From: Arthrobacter pigmenti
GTDB taxonomy: Bacteria; Actinomycetota; Actinomycetes; Actinomycetales; Micrococcaceae
Direction of reading: 5' to 3'
Length of the DNA stretch: 64,000 nucleotides
Assembly (NCBI RefSeq): GCF_011927905.1
Contig: NZ_JAATJL010000001.1
Location: forward strand, 930,001 to 994,000
Part shown: positions 50,903-60,752 of the stretch, one piece after another
Layout: every line of letters begins with the position of its first letter
How positions within the stretch are numbered: the first letter of the stretch is position 1
Program-made: the position numbers and the translations under genes
The notes under the pieces: generated by a model
Databases searched by the model: none
What the model was told of the DNA's origin: nothing
The model's input: the letters and a program-made list of their open reading frames with translations, nothing else

Positions 50903-51777
50903 ACGAACTGAATCAGGTAAAGGACTGGGACATTAAACTGAACGTCGGGTATGCGTCGGACCGCGGCCTCAAACGCGAACTCAACGAAGATTCGCTGATA
51001 GCGGCCGAACCCATTTTTGCGGTGGCGGACGGCATGGGCGGCCATGAAGCCGGCGAAGTGGCGTCGGGAATCTGCGTGCGGACGCTCGGTGAGAGCAGCA
51101 TCATCGGCCAGCACGCACCGCAGTTTTCGGCAGCGGACCTTGAGGAACTGCTGCGTACCGCGGATGAGCAGATTCGGGCGGAAACGGGCGGCAGGGCAGG
51201 GACTACGCTGTCCGGCGTCGTTCTCGTCGAAGAATCGGGCATGCCGTACTGGCTCTTCTTCAATGTAGGGGATTCGCGGACCTACCGGCTGAGCCAGGGC
51301 AGGTTCGGCCAGATCTCCGTGGACCACTCCGAGGTGCAGGAACTGGTGGACCGCGGTCACATAACCGCCGCACAGGCTGCGGGGCACCCCCGCAGGCATG
51401 TCATCACCCGTGCGCTTGGCACCGGCGATGACTCCGAAGCGGACTACTGGCTGATGCCGGTGGAGGCCGGCGACCGCATCCTCATCTGCTCGGACGGCCT
51501 CAGCACAGAGGTTCCCGAGGAACGCATCTACGCGCTGCTCGGGTCGGTCACGGACCCGCAGCAGGCAGCAGACGCGCTGGTCCAGGAGACTCTGCGCTGC
51601 GGTGCGCGGGACAACGTGACCGTGGTGGTTGTGGATGCGCACGGCGTTGACGGCGACGCCGACCTGCACACGACGGCGCCCCGAAGCAACGGCGCACATG
51701 ACGCAGAGGATTCCACCCTCCCGGGCTCCGACGGCAACTCGACCGGCACCGCCGTGACCGAGAAAGAGCCGCGATGA
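50899..51777 (+). CDS. PP2C-family Ser/Thr protein phosphatase
   Basis: A 292-residue cytosolic metal-dependent phosphatase (PstP/PppA type) without a membrane helix. Motifs are GYASDRGLKRELNEDSLIAA, FAVADGMGGHEAGEVASGIC (metal Asp), VDHSEVQELVDRGHITAAQA, HVITRALGTGDD, ILICSDGLSTEVPEERIY and CGARDNVTVVVVDAHG. All metal-ligand Asp residues are present. With the kinase encoded two genes later it makes a reversible phosphorylation switch for the locus, probably acting on the FHA-binding phosphothreonines. The C-terminal 40 residues are low complexity. It overlaps the preceding and following genes by 4 bases each. Confidence 0.92.
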   Translation: MNELNQVKDWDIKLNVGYASDRGLKRELNEDSLIAAEPIFAVADGMGGHEAGEVASGICVRTLGESSIIGQHAPQFSAADLEELLRTADEQIRAETGGRAGTTLSGVVLVEESGMPYWLFFNVGDSRTYRLSQGRFGQISVDHSEVQELVDRGHITAAQAAGHPRRHVITRALGTGDDSEADYWLMPVEAGDRILICSDGLSTEVPEERIYALLGSVTDPQQAADALVQETLRCGARDNVTVVVVDAHGVDGDADLHTTAPRSNGAHDAEDSTLPGSDGNSTGTAVTEKEPR

Positions 51778-53690
51778 GCGCTGTCCGTTACACGCCGGGA
51801 GGGGACTGGCTCAGCGTGGTGCGTGGCGGCGTCGTCGTGCTCCTTCCCGCGACCACCGGGCAGGACGTGCTGGACAGGCTGTGGACGCAGCTGGGGGAGG
51901 ATCCGGACCTGCAGACTATTCTGCCGATTGTGACGGGCGGGTTCGGTGCCGGTTTAGCGTCCATGCCGCCGTTCGGTCTGGTGTCGAACACCGGGCGGCA
52001 ACACGTTCTCCTGCGTGGACCGTTGCGGCTGAGAACCGAAAGCGCCGACGGCGTGGTTGAGCTTTCCGGAGAGCACGTCACCACTTGGACTGAACGGATC
52101 ATCGACGGTGGCGCAGACAGTTTCACGCTGAGCGCCGGTTCGTCCGAGGTCTCGTCAGAGGAAGACGGCCTGGTGTTGTTCCTTGAGTCGGGGATTGTGC
52201 GCGCTCAAGCCATCACCGGTGGTCCGGTAGAGGAAGGCGTCGGTTCGTCCGGCATTGATTCCCATCCTTCCGGCAGGAGCACCGGCCAGAATTCAGGCAC
52301 GACGACGACGACGGCCGGCCGTCCCTCGCGGGATTCAACCCCGCGAGGGGTAAAGAGCGCACCAGCATCCGGGGACCGCCCGTCTGCGTCCGGTTGGGAG
52401 TCCGCGGACCCTGACCCGGAAACCGCCGGAACGGGGGCGCTCGAAGCGGAGGAATCCGCCACGATCAACCCGAGCCTGTACCTCACGGCCCACGATGATG
52501 AGCAACACGATGACGAGCAGCTCGAAACCGGAGACCGTACCGGTAGCGACACCCAGACCGGGTCTGGCGCAGTGTCCGCGCCGTCCGGAAGTCTGTCTGA
52601 GGGCTTGACTGGGGCAGAAGCTGACTCGGAACTATCCACGACAGGGTATGACCACCTGTGGGACCGCACGATTGTGCGCAGGGTGGAGGACGCCGCAGTG
52701 CGCTCATCCGATGAGGACGATCCTGACGGTGGCCCCGGGACGCTCGACTCGAATTCCACCGACGCTGGAACCGTCGCCGCACCTCAACCGACTGATGACG
52801 GCGCGGATTCACCGGCAGGTCCGGCCGCTCCGACTGCCGCACTACCCGCTGCCCAGCCGACGGTTCAAGGTGAGGGCGCGGCGTCGTCGTCAGGTGTTGG
52901 AGAGTCCGGAACCAGGGAACCTGACGCAGACCAGTCCGGAGCAGGCCAATCACCCCACGGAGGCAACGCTCCGGCCAGCGGACTCCTGATCGATTCGGTC
53001 CCGTGGGCGCGTCCCAAACCGGAGGAGAGCCCGCAGGCCCAGGAGATCCTGCCGCCGGCCCAGGAAGCCCCGCCGTCGGCCCGGGAAGTACTGCCGCCCA
53101 CCGGCGGCGCGTCGAATGCCGGCGAGGATCCTGATCACGACGGCCAAACCGTGATGCGCAGCGACCTGCGTGACCAGACAAATACCGCACAGGCTCAAGC
53201 CCCGGACGTGCCGGAGACCCGCCCGGGCACCGGCCCGCTGGTCCTGGCCCGGCTGTGCGCCCAGGGGCATGCCAATCCGCCGGAGGCTTCGGCCTGCGGC
53301 GTGTGTTCGCAGGCGCTTGAGACGGATCCGCGCGAGGTGCACCGGCCCAGCCTCGGGATTATGCGCGTTTCCACGGGTGAGGTGGTCGAGCTGGACCAGT
53401 CGCTCATTATCGGACGGCAGCCGTCGGTGTCACGGGTGCAGGGCCGCGGCATGCCCAAACTGGTGCAGGTAACGAGTGCCGGCGGGGACATTTCACGTTC
53501 GCACGTCGAGGTCCGTCTGGACGGCTGGCACGTGCTGCTCTGCGATCTCAAAGCGACCAACGGCACGGTGCTGATCCGCTCGGGCCATCCGCCGCGCCGG
53601 CTGGGCGAGGGTGAGACAGCGTTCCTGCTCGATGGTGACGTTGCACAGCTGGGCGACGAAATCTTCCTACGATTCGAGGGGTTGCGATGA
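51774..53690 (+). CDS. FHA-domain protein with long disordered linker
   Basis: A 638-residue protein without membrane segments. The N-terminal 140 residues (AVRYTPGGDWLSVVRGGVVV, LLPATTGQDVLDRLWTQLGE) form an unrecognised folded domain. Residues about 150-470 are a low-complexity Ser/Thr/Pro/Asp linker rich in possible phosphorylation sites. The C-terminus combines a zinc-ribbon-like piece (CAQGHANPPEASACGVCSQA) and an FHA domain with SLIIGRQPSVSRVQGRGMPK, ISRSHVEVRLDGWHVLLCDL then KATNGTVLI; phosphopeptide residues Arg, Ser-Arg-Ser-His and Thr-Asn-Gly are kept. It may scaffold phosphorylated proteins of the locus. Overlaps of 4 bases connect it to the phosphatase and kinase genes. Confidence 0.85.
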   Translation: MSAVRYTPGGDWLSVVRGGVVVLLPATTGQDVLDRLWTQLGEDPDLQTILPIVTGGFGAGLASMPPFGLVSNTGRQHVLLRGPLRLRTESADGVVELSGEHVTTWTERIIDGGADSFTLSAGSSEVSSEEDGLVLFLESGIVRAQAITGGPVEEGVGSSGIDSHPSGRSTGQNSGTTTTTAGRPSRDSTPRGVKSAPASGDRPSASGWESADPDPETAGTGALEAEESATINPSLYLTAHDDEQHDDEQLETGDRTGSDTQTGSGAVSAPSGSLSEGLTGAEADSELSTTGYDHLWDRTIVRRVEDAAVRSSDEDDPDGGPGTLDSNSTDAGTVAAPQPTDDGADSPAGPAAPTAALPAAQPTVQGEGAASSSGVGESGTREPDADQSGAGQSPHGGNAPASGLLIDSVPWARPKPEESPQAQEILPPAQEAPPSAREVLPPTGGASNAGEDPDHDGQTVMRSDLRDQTNTAQAQAPDVPETRPGTGPLVLARLCAQGHANPPEASACGVCSQALETDPREVHRPSLGIMRVSTGEVVELDQSLIIGRQPSVSRVQGRGMPKLVQVTSAGGDISRSHVEVRLDGWHVLLCDLKATNGTVLIRSGHPPRRLGEGETAFLLDGDVAQLGDEIFLRFEGLR

Positions 53691-55324
53691 GTTCCAGGCG
53701 CGCTGCCGCTCCGCCGCCGCACATCCCGGGCTACCGGTACGCGAGCCTGCTGGGTTCGGGCGGCTTCTCGGACGTCTATCTCTATGAACAGGATCGGCCA
53801 CGCCGCAAGGTCGCCGTCAAGGTGCTCGTCTCGGGACTGCTGACGGAGGGGGCACGTCGGGCATTCGAGTCTGAAGCGAACCTGATGGCACAGCTGTCCA
53901 CCCACCCGTACATCGTCACGATCTACGAGGCGAACGTCACCGAGGACGGACATTCCTACCTCGCGATGGAGTACTGCTCCAGGCCGAGCCTTGACGTCCG
54001 CTACCGCCGCGGACGGCTCTCCCTCGCGGAGACGCTGACGATCGGTATCCAGGTGGCCTCCGCTGTCGAATCCGCACATCGGGCGGGGATAGTCCACCGC
54101 GATATCAAGCCAGCGAACATCCTCGTGACCGACTACAACAGGCCGGCGCTCACCGACTTCGGGATCTCCGGCACTACGGACGGCCCGGAGGACGAGGACC
54201 TCGGCATGTCCATCCCGTGGTCGCCACCCGAGGCCTTCCACGGTGGAAGCGTCGACGGTATCCGCATGGACGTGTGGTCCCTCGGCGCCACGGTGTACAC
54301 GTTGCTCGCAGGCAGATCGCCCTTCGTGTTCCCGGGGATGGACAATGCACAGGGACAGCTCATGGACCGGATCGGGTCGATGCCGCTGGCGCGGATCGGC
54401 CGCGACGACGTGCCGGAGTCCCTCGAGCTCGCCCTCGCCACCGCCATGGCCAAGAATCCGGCCTCCCGTTACAACTCGGCGCACTCCTTCGCGCTGACCC
54501 TGCAGCGCATCCAGACCGAACTCGGTATCTCGGTCACTCCGTTCGAAGTCCTGGACGACACGGAGCACGTGGCGGAAGATGACGACGACGTCGAGGCGAC
54601 CCGGGTACGCAAGGTCGTCTCGATCGATCCTGAGTCCTCGACCTTCGCACCCACCTTCCCGACGGCGGCCGGCACCGCGCCGGCAACCTCCCCGCGGCGG
54701 GACGTACCGCCGGTTGCACCGCCGTCGCCGGTTACCCAATCCAGGACCGAGTCTGCCGAACATGCGGAGGACGCGGCCTGGCGGGAACGGACCGTCCTTC
54801 GGGGCAGCGAACCGCTCGGCGACTCGGTCCGGATGGACACCACGGTCAACCGCCCGGCCTCCGCAGAGCCTGAAGCAGGAATAGCCGACGACGGCACCCC
54901 TGCCCGCAGGCGCGGTCCCCTTGTGGGGGTCCTGGTGGGGCTGGTACTGCTGGTCGCCGTCGTCGTCGGGGTTCTCGCCATTGTGAACGGCCAGCCGGAG
55001 GACGCACCGACCGTGGCGCCGCCCACCCAGGCTCCTGCGGACGCGCTCGCGGGTGTCGAGGGCGTGGTTCCTGTGCCTGTGGAGATCGCGGGGGTGGCGG
55101 CAGGAAATGAGGTCGTCTTCACCTGGACCAACCCCAGCCCGGAGGAGGGGGATGTCTACCGCTTCCGCACCGTGACCGTGCAGGATGAGGGTGAATGGGA
55201 CCGGACGGTGCAGACTGAGGCGGAAGTGGTTGCAAATCCGGACGGTCCGACCTGCGTTGATGTACAAATAGTGCGGGCGAACGGTACGGCGTCGGAACCT
55301 GTTCGTGCCTGCTTGCCGGAATAA
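53687..55324 (+). CDS. Membrane Ser/Thr protein kinase of the secretion-like locus
   Basis: A 545-residue Hanks-type kinase. The N-terminal domain (residues about 12-285) has LLGSGGFSDVYLYEQDRPRR, catalytic Lys in KVAVKVLVSG, HRDIKPANILVTD and DFGISGTTDGPED, with the APE region as PWSPPEAFHGG. A juxtamembrane linker rich in Ser, Thr and Pro, one transmembrane helix (VGVLVGLVLLVAVVVGVLAI, about residues 410-430) and an extracellular beta-rich domain of about 90 residues (NEVVFTWTNPSPEEGDVYRF; CVDVQIVRANGTASEPVRAC) follow. The outer domain resembles FN3 rather than PASTA. It probably senses surface events and phosphorylates locus FHA partners. Confidence 0.92.
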   Translation: MSSRRAAAPPPHIPGYRYASLLGSGGFSDVYLYEQDRPRRKVAVKVLVSGLLTEGARRAFESEANLMAQLSTHPYIVTIYEANVTEDGHSYLAMEYCSRPSLDVRYRRGRLSLAETLTIGIQVASAVESAHRAGIVHRDIKPANILVTDYNRPALTDFGISGTTDGPEDEDLGMSIPWSPPEAFHGGSVDGIRMDVWSLGATVYTLLAGRSPFVFPGMDNAQGQLMDRIGSMPLARIGRDDVPESLELALATAMAKNPASRYNSAHSFALTLQRIQTELGISVTPFEVLDDTEHVAEDDDDVEATRVRKVVSIDPESSTFAPTFPTAAGTAPATSPRRDVPPVAPPSPVTQSRTESAEHAEDAAWRERTVLRGSEPLGDSVRMDTTVNRPASAEPEAGIADDGTPARRRGPLVGVLVGLVLLVAVVVGVLAIVNGQPEDAPTVAPPTQAPADALAGVEGVVPVPVEIAGVAAGNEVVFTWTNPSPEEGDVYRFRTVTVQDEGEWDRTVQTEAEVVANPDGPTCVDVQIVRANGTASEPVRACLPE

Positions 55325-55342
55325 GGACCGAAGGGAAAACGC

Positions 55343-56050
55343 GTGGGGGAACTCGCAATAGATTTTTGCGGTGAATGGCATGAGCCGAGGGAAGGTGAAC
55401 CCTTCAACATCGGCAGGGAAGGCGACCTCGAGGTCGACGACAACCCGTACCTGCACCGCAAGTTTCTGCAGATCGCACGCCAGAACGGCATCTGGTGGCT
55501 GAACAACGTGGGCACCATGCTGTCCGCTACCGTCGCGGATACAACCGGCGGCATGCAGGCGTGGGTGGCTCCCGGTGCCCGGATCCCGCTGGTTTTCGGC
55601 CAGACCAGGGTGGTGTTCACGGCCGGCCCCACAACGTATGAGTTCGATGTCCACCTGAAGACCCCTGCTTTCCGGCAGGAACGCCAGGTCGACGACGGGT
55701 CGGGCACCACCACGATCGGTCCGGTCCGCTTCACCGACTCACAGCGGGCGCTGATCGTGGCGCTGGCTGAGCCGATGCTGCGCCGTGAGGGAACCGGGTT
55801 CAGTTCCATTCCGTCATCGGCGGCCGCGGCCAAACGGCTGGGCTGGGCGCTGACCAGGTTCAACCGGAAGCTCGATAATGTGTGCGACAAACTGGACCGG
55901 GTCGGGGTTGTGGGGCTGCGCGGCGGCGGTGGAAAGCTGGCGACCAACCGCAGGGCGCGCCTTGTTGAGCACGCGGTGACTTCGCACATCGTCACGCCGG
56001 AGGATCTGCCCCTGCTCGAGACCATGAAGGGCAAGGCAGATGAGGACTAG
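55343..56050 (+). CDS. FHA-like plus winged-helix protein
   Basis: A 235-residue cytosolic protein starting at GTG with GAAGGGA about 8 bases upstream, 18 bases after the kinase gene. The N-terminal part resembles an FHA domain (GEPFNIGREGDLEVDDNPYL, HRKFLQIARQNGIWWLNNVG), but the Ser-Arg-x-His core is replaced by LHRKF and the Asn-Gly turn by Asn-Val-Gly, so phosphopeptide binding is doubtful. The C-terminal half (FTDSQRALIVALAEPMLRRE; AKRLGWALTRFNRKLDNVCD; LVEHAVTSHIVTPEDL) looks like a winged helix. The gene sits between the kinase and FtsK-like ATPase. It could be a DNA-binding regulator or a signalling adaptor. Confidence 0.75.
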   Translation: MGELAIDFCGEWHEPREGEPFNIGREGDLEVDDNPYLHRKFLQIARQNGIWWLNNVGTMLSATVADTTGGMQAWVAPGARIPLVFGQTRVVFTAGPTTYEFDVHLKTPAFRQERQVDDGSGTTTIGPVRFTDSQRALIVALAEPMLRREGTGFSSIPSSAAAAKRLGWALTRFNRKLDNVCDKLDRVGVVGLRGGGGKLATNRRARLVEHAVTSHIVTPEDLPLLETMKGKADED

Positions 56051-56131
56051 GAAGTCTGTGGCGGGCACCCAGGCCCGTGACGTCGTCGTCGTTGGTTGGC
56101 GGGGAAGCCGCGTGGCCGGAAGCGGAACCGT

Positions 56132-59100
56132 ATGAAGCTGCGCCTGACCCTTCGGCGCGATCCTGATCCTGCGAAGGACCTTGCCGTAACCGTCGACGGG
56201 CTCGCGACCGTCAGTGACGTCGCCCACGAACTGTACGTTGCCGATCCAGGCAGGGCTGGAGCTGAGCCGCCGGGGGAGTTGTCGCTGACCGTCGAGGAGT
56301 CCTACGTTGCAGGGGGTATGCGCGGACGGACGCTCAATCCTTCGGTGAGCCTGTTCGAATCGGGTCTGCGACCTGGATCGACCGTGACGATCAGCCGTGT
56401 CAGCGAGCAGTTCAATGTGCCAGGCCAGGATCGGGGACCGGCGGTCGCGACGCTGCGGGTGCTCTCGGGTCCCGACGCCGGCAAGGAGTTCTCGCTTCCC
56501 GCCGGTGCAAGCTACCTGGGCCGCGACCGCAACTCCGACATCCGGTTCGCGGACCCCATGATGTCCAAGCGGCATGCCCGGATCAACGTCGCGGACGGCA
56601 TCGAGATCATCGACACGAACTCCGCGAACGGCCTCGTGATGGGCGGCAACCGGGTAGCGCGGACGCTCCTGACGTCAGCCGATGAGGTGACGCTCGGCGA
56701 TACGACCATCGCGGTGGTGCCGCTGAGCCGAACCTACTCGGCCGACTCGACCAATCCGCTGGTGGAGTTCAACCGTTCGCCGCGGGTGGTGCGTGCCTTC
56801 GACGAGAAACCCAAGCAGGTGCCTGCCGGTCCGCGCCGGCCGAACCCGTTCCGCTTCCCGTACCTGATGCTGATCGCACCCGTCCTGATGGGCGCAATCA
56901 TGTTCTCTATCACCCGCAGCCCCTACAGCCTGATCTTCGTGTTCATGATGCCGATGATCCTGACCGCCGCCTACCTGGACCAGCGGATGAACGCGAAGCG
57001 AACCTTCCGTGAGGCCGTCCAGCAGTTCCGGGACTCGATGGCGTTCTTCCGCACTGATATCGAGCGGACGCGCAAGGTGGAACGTGCGGTGCGGCACGCC
57101 GAAGCGCCGTCAGTGGCGGACACGGTGGACGCGATCTACAAGCTCGGACCGCTGCTCTGGACACACCGTCCGGAGCACGATCACTTCCTGAGCCTGCGGT
57201 TCGGAACGGGCAGCGCGCCATCACGGATCGAGATCAACGAACCCGCCGGCTCCGATACCCTTCCTGAGTTCTCGGAAGAGATCCGGGACGCTGTGGAGGA
57301 CTACACCTACATCGACGACGTGCCGATCGTCGCGAGCCTCCGGCTCTCCGGTGCGCTGGGCGTGGCCGGTGCCCGGGGGGTGGTGGACGACGTCGCCCGC
57401 GGGCTGGTAATCCAGGCGATCGGCCTGCATTCACCGGCTGAGCTTGCTGTGGCATCGCTGACCTCCGTGCAGTCCAAGGAGCGCTGGGCCTGGTTGCAGT
57501 GGCTCCCGCACACCGGCTCCGTCCACAGTCCGCTTCCGGGGGATCATCTCGCTGCCGGTCCTGCGGCCGGCGGACTCCTGCTGTCCCGGCTTGAGGACCT
57601 GGTCTCCACGCGGTCCGCCAACCGTTCGGCGGTCGCGCTACGCGGGCGGCTTGATCCGGAAAAGGAGCAGAAGCTGCCGGTGCCGGTCACGCCGTCGGTG
57701 CTCGTGATCGTGGAAGATGACGTCACGGTTGACCGTGCAAGGCTGACCCGGCTCGCTGAGGCGGGGGCCGACGTGGGCGTCCACGTCCTGTGGATTGCGG
57801 GTTCCGTGGCAGCGTTGCCGGCGGCTTGCCGCGATTTCCTGTTCGTCGATTCGGACAGCGCCAACGTCAGCGGGCAGGTGCGGCTGGGTGATCTGACGAC
57901 GCCGGTGAGCTGCGAGAGCGTCGACCTGGAGCTGGCCGGCCAGCTGGCACGGATGCTGACTCCCGTCGTCGACGTCGGAAAGCCTGTGGAGGATGACTCC
58001 GACCTGCCGCGCGCGGTGTCCTATGTGACCCTCGCGGGCCATGAACTGGTGGAGACCACGACGGCGGTCGCGGACCGCTGGACCGAGAACAACTCTGTGG
58101 CGTCCAAAGCGGTCCCGAACCGGAAGCACCAGGGGTCGCTGCGCGCCCTCGTGGGCTCCAAGGGCGTGGAACCGATGTACCTGGACCTGAAGACCGAGGG
58201 ACCGCACGCGCTGGTCGGTGGAACCACAGGTGCGGGCAAATCCGAATTCCTGCAGTCCTGGGTGCTCGGGATGGCGGCCGCGTACAGTCCGGACCGGCTC
58301 ACCTTCCTGTTCGTCGACTACAAGGGCGGTGCGGCCTTCGCTGACTGCGTGAAACTTCCGCACACCGTGGGACTGGTCACGGATCTTTCGCCCCACCTGG
58401 TGCGGAGGGCGCTGACCTCCCTGCGCGCCGAACTGCACTTCCGGGAACACCTGTTCAACCGGAAGAAGGCGAAGGACCTCCTCGCGATGGAGCGGGAAGC
58501 GGACCCGGAGGCGCCGCCGTCGCTCGTCATCGTTGTCGACGAGTTCGCGGCACTGGCGCGGGAAGTACCGGAGTTCGTGGACGGCGTCGTCGATATCGCC
58601 GCGCGTGGGCGTTCCCTCGGCCTGCACCTCATCCTCGCAACGCAGAGACCCTCGGGCGTGATCAAGGACAATCTGCGCGCCAACACGAACATGCGGATTG
58701 CGTTGCGCATGGCCGACACCGACGATTCGCAGGACATCCTCGGGACTCCGATGGCGGCGTTCTTCAGCCCGTCAATCCCCGGCCGCGGCGCGGCGAAGAC
58801 CGGTCCCGGGCGGATCCAGAGTTTCCAGACCGGTTACGCCGGCGGGTGGACCACGCGGGAACCTGCACGGCCGCGGATCGACGTCGTCGAAATGGACTTC
58901 GGGTCCGGCAACCAGTGGGAGTCGGCGGCCGCAGAGGTTGTCGCCGAGCCCAGCGGCTTGAATGACATTGCCCGCATCGTCGGCAACGTTTCGCAGGCAG
59001 CAGTGGAACTTGGGATCAAGCCGCCGCGGAAACCGTGGCTAGCCGAGCTTGCTGAAGCGTACGACTACTCGAAGCTGCCCAACCCGCGGACGGACGAGGC

Positions 59101-60571
59101 GCTGCTTCTCGGAGTGGTGGATGACCCGGAGCATCAGGCACAGCCGACCGTGTTCTACCATCCCGACGTCGACGGGAACCTTGCGATCCTGGGTTCCGGA
59201 GGGTCGGGCAAGTCGACGGCGCTGCGTACGCTGGCGATCGGTTCGGCGGTGACAGTACGCGGTGGTCCGGTGCAGGTGTACGGGATCGACTGTGCCTCGA
59301 ACGGGTTGCAGATGCTGGGCCAGTTACCGCATGTGGGGGCGGTCCTGGACGGTGAGGATTCCGAGCGGATCGGACGCCTCCTGCGCTATATCCGCGGCAT
59401 CATCAACGAACGCTCGGACCGCTTTGCCGAAGTCAAAGCCGGAACGATCGCCGATTACCGGCGGCTGGCCGACCGGCCGGATGAACCCAGGATCCTGCTG
59501 CTGGTCGACGGAATCACCACGTTCCGTGAGACCTACGAGTTCAAGGGGCGTGACCGCCACTTCGAGCTGTTCCAGCAGATTGCCACTGACGGCCGACCCA
59601 TGGGTGTCCACGTGGTGGTGACGGGGGAGCGCACCAACTCGCTGCCGCCGTCGTTGGCTTCTTCGATCAGCAGACGCATTGTCCTGCGGATGGCAGGCAG
59701 GGACGATTACTCCACGCTCGGTGTTCCGCGGGACGTGCTATCAAGCTCATCGCCTCCGGGACGTGGAATTCTCGATGGTCTCGAAGTACAGCTTGCGGTC
59801 TTTGGCGGCAACGCGAACCTCGAACTGCAGGCGCGCGAGGTCGAGCGGATGCGCGACGCAATGCTTCGGCAGGGTGTTCCGCAGGCACCGGGCGTGCTGA
59901 GTCTGCCCGAATCCATTGACCTGGACATCCTGCCCGCAGGAGATCCCGGGTCGGCGGTAATTGGTGTGGATGACTTCAACCTCGAACCCGCGGCCGTTGT
60001 TGGGACTGGCGCCTTTATGGTTTCGGGTCCGCCGGGATCCGGGCGCACCGTGGCGCTGGTGACGCTTGCTGCGGCGCTGCAGAAGTCATCACCCGGTACC
60101 AAGCGGATCTACTTCGGTGCCCGGAGGTCCACTGTTGCCTCACTGGGGCTCTGGGATGAGTCGTACGCTACTGCTGCGCTCGTGCAGCCGGAGCTGGCAC
60201 GGCTGGCCGGACTCGCAGATGGTCCGGAAGGATCGGTGGCGTTCTTCATCGAGGGACTGACGGAGTTCACCGATTCCCTTGCTGAGCTGGAACTTTCATC
60301 GCTGGTGAAGGCTGCCGTGAAGGCCGGGCAATGGGTGGTCGGCGAAGCTGAAACATCCACCTGGTCGAGCGCATGGAACCTGTCTGGGCCTTTCAAGGCC
60401 GGGCGCCGGGGGCTGCTGCTCAACCCGAACGAGCTCGACGGCGACACCCTTCTCAACACGTCTCTGGGCCGGACGGCGGGCAACCGCTTCCTTCCGGGAC
60501 GCGGGTACGTTATTGGCCGGGGGAAGGCCTACAAAGTGCAGGTAGCTACGACTATGGGCGGCGTGGATTGA
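56132..60571 (+). CDS. FHA-FtsK/SpoIIIE triple-ATPase secretion motor (EssC/EccC-like)
   Basis: A 1479-residue protein. ATG 56132 (MKLRLTLRRDPDPAKDLAVT) follows GGAAGCGGA. Residues 1-95 are a beta-rich, ubiquitin-like N-terminal domain. An FHA domain lies at about 108-180 (SYLGRDRNSDIRFADPMMSK then RHARI; DTNSANGLV). Two transmembrane helices follow at about 245-285 (PYLMLIAPVLMGAIMFSITR; LIFVFMMPMILTAAYL). Three FtsK-type ATPase modules have Walker A at GGTTGAGKSEF (about 695), GSGGSGKSTAL (about 1020) and GPPGSGRTVAL (about 1298), the last with Arg replacing Lys. Walker B of module one is LVIVVDEFAAL. This layout defines type VII secretion motors, with an N-terminal FHA as in Firmicute EssC. 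Confidence 0.9.
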   Translation: MKLRLTLRRDPDPAKDLAVTVDGLATVSDVAHELYVADPGRAGAEPPGELSLTVEESYVAGGMRGRTLNPSVSLFESGLRPGSTVTISRVSEQFNVPGQDRGPAVATLRVLSGPDAGKEFSLPAGASYLGRDRNSDIRFADPMMSKRHARINVADGIEIIDTNSANGLVMGGNRVARTLLTSADEVTLGDTTIAVVPLSRTYSADSTNPLVEFNRSPRVVRAFDEKPKQVPAGPRRPNPFRFPYLMLIAPVLMGAIMFSITRSPYSLIFVFMMPMILTAAYLDQRMNAKRTFREAVQQFRDSMAFFRTDIERTRKVERAVRHAEAPSVADTVDAIYKLGPLLWTHRPEHDHFLSLRFGTGSAPSRIEINEPAGSDTLPEFSEEIRDAVEDYTYIDDVPIVASLRLSGALGVAGARGVVDDVARGLVIQAIGLHSPAELAVASLTSVQSKERWAWLQWLPHTGSVHSPLPGDHLAAGPAAGGLLLSRLEDLVSTRSANRSAVALRGRLDPEKEQKLPVPVTPSVLVIVEDDVTVDRARLTRLAEAGADVGVHVLWIAGSVAALPAACRDFLFVDSDSANVSGQVRLGDLTTPVSCESVDLELAGQLARMLTPVVDVGKPVEDDSDLPRAVSYVTLAGHELVETTTAVADRWTENNSVASKAVPNRKHQGSLRALVGSKGVEPMYLDLKTEGPHALVGGTTGAGKSEFLQSWVLGMAAAYSPDRLTFLFVDYKGGAAFADCVKLPHTVGLVTDLSPHLVRRALTSLRAELHFREHLFNRKKAKDLLAMEREADPEAPPSLVIVVDEFAALAREVPEFVDGVVDIAARGRSLGLHLILATQRPSGVIKDNLRANTNMRIALRMADTDDSQDILGTPMAAFFSPSIPGRGAAKTGPGRIQSFQTGYAGGWTTREPARPRIDVVEMDFGSGNQWESAAAEVVAEPSGLNDIARIVGNVSQAAVELGIKPPRKPWLAELAEAYDYSKLPNPRTDEALLLGVVDDPEHQAQPTVFYHPDVDGNLAILGSGGSGKSTALRTLAIGSAVTVRGGPVQVYGIDCASNGLQMLGQLPHVGAVLDGEDSERIGRLLRYIRGIINERSDRFAEVKAGTIADYRRLADRPDEPRILLLVDGITTFRETYEFKGRDRHFELFQQIATDGRPMGVHVVVTGERTNSLPPSLASSISRRIVLRMAGRDDYSTLGVPRDVLSSSSPPGRGILDGLEVQLAVFGGNANLELQAREVERMRDAMLRQGVPQAPGVLSLPESIDLDILPAGDPGSAVIGVDDFNLEPAAVVGTGAFMVSGPPGSGRTVALVTLAAALQKSSPGTKRIYFGARRSTVASLGLWDESYATAALVQPELARLAGLADGPEGSVAFFIEGLTEFTDSLAELELSSLVKAAVKAGQWVVGEAETSTWSSAWNLSGPFKAGRRGLLLNPNELDGDTLLNTSLGRTAGNRFLPGRGYVIGRGKAYKVQVATTMGGVD

Positions 60572-60752
60572 GAATTCGGCTATCCGCTGCAGCATGGGGA
60601 GCGCTATCTGGGGAGGTCTCCTTGGGTAGCTGTCCCCATCGACACCCGTCGACGGGCTTGGATAGTTTGTAGTTAGTCGCCCGGTCGGAAAGACGGATCG
60701 GGCAGGGCATGGTTCGGAAACGCCGGACCGCCGCATACGAAAGGTGGGGACA
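60572..60752 (+). promoter_or_regulatory. Leader region of the WXG100 gene
   Basis: 181 non-coding bases between the motor gene and WXG100. GAAAGGTGGGG lies 3 bases before ATG 60753. A possible -10, TAGTTT, lies near 60663, but no matching -35 was fixed. No hairpin terminator of the upstream operon was seen, so read-through plus a local promoter are both possible. Confidence 0.35.
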
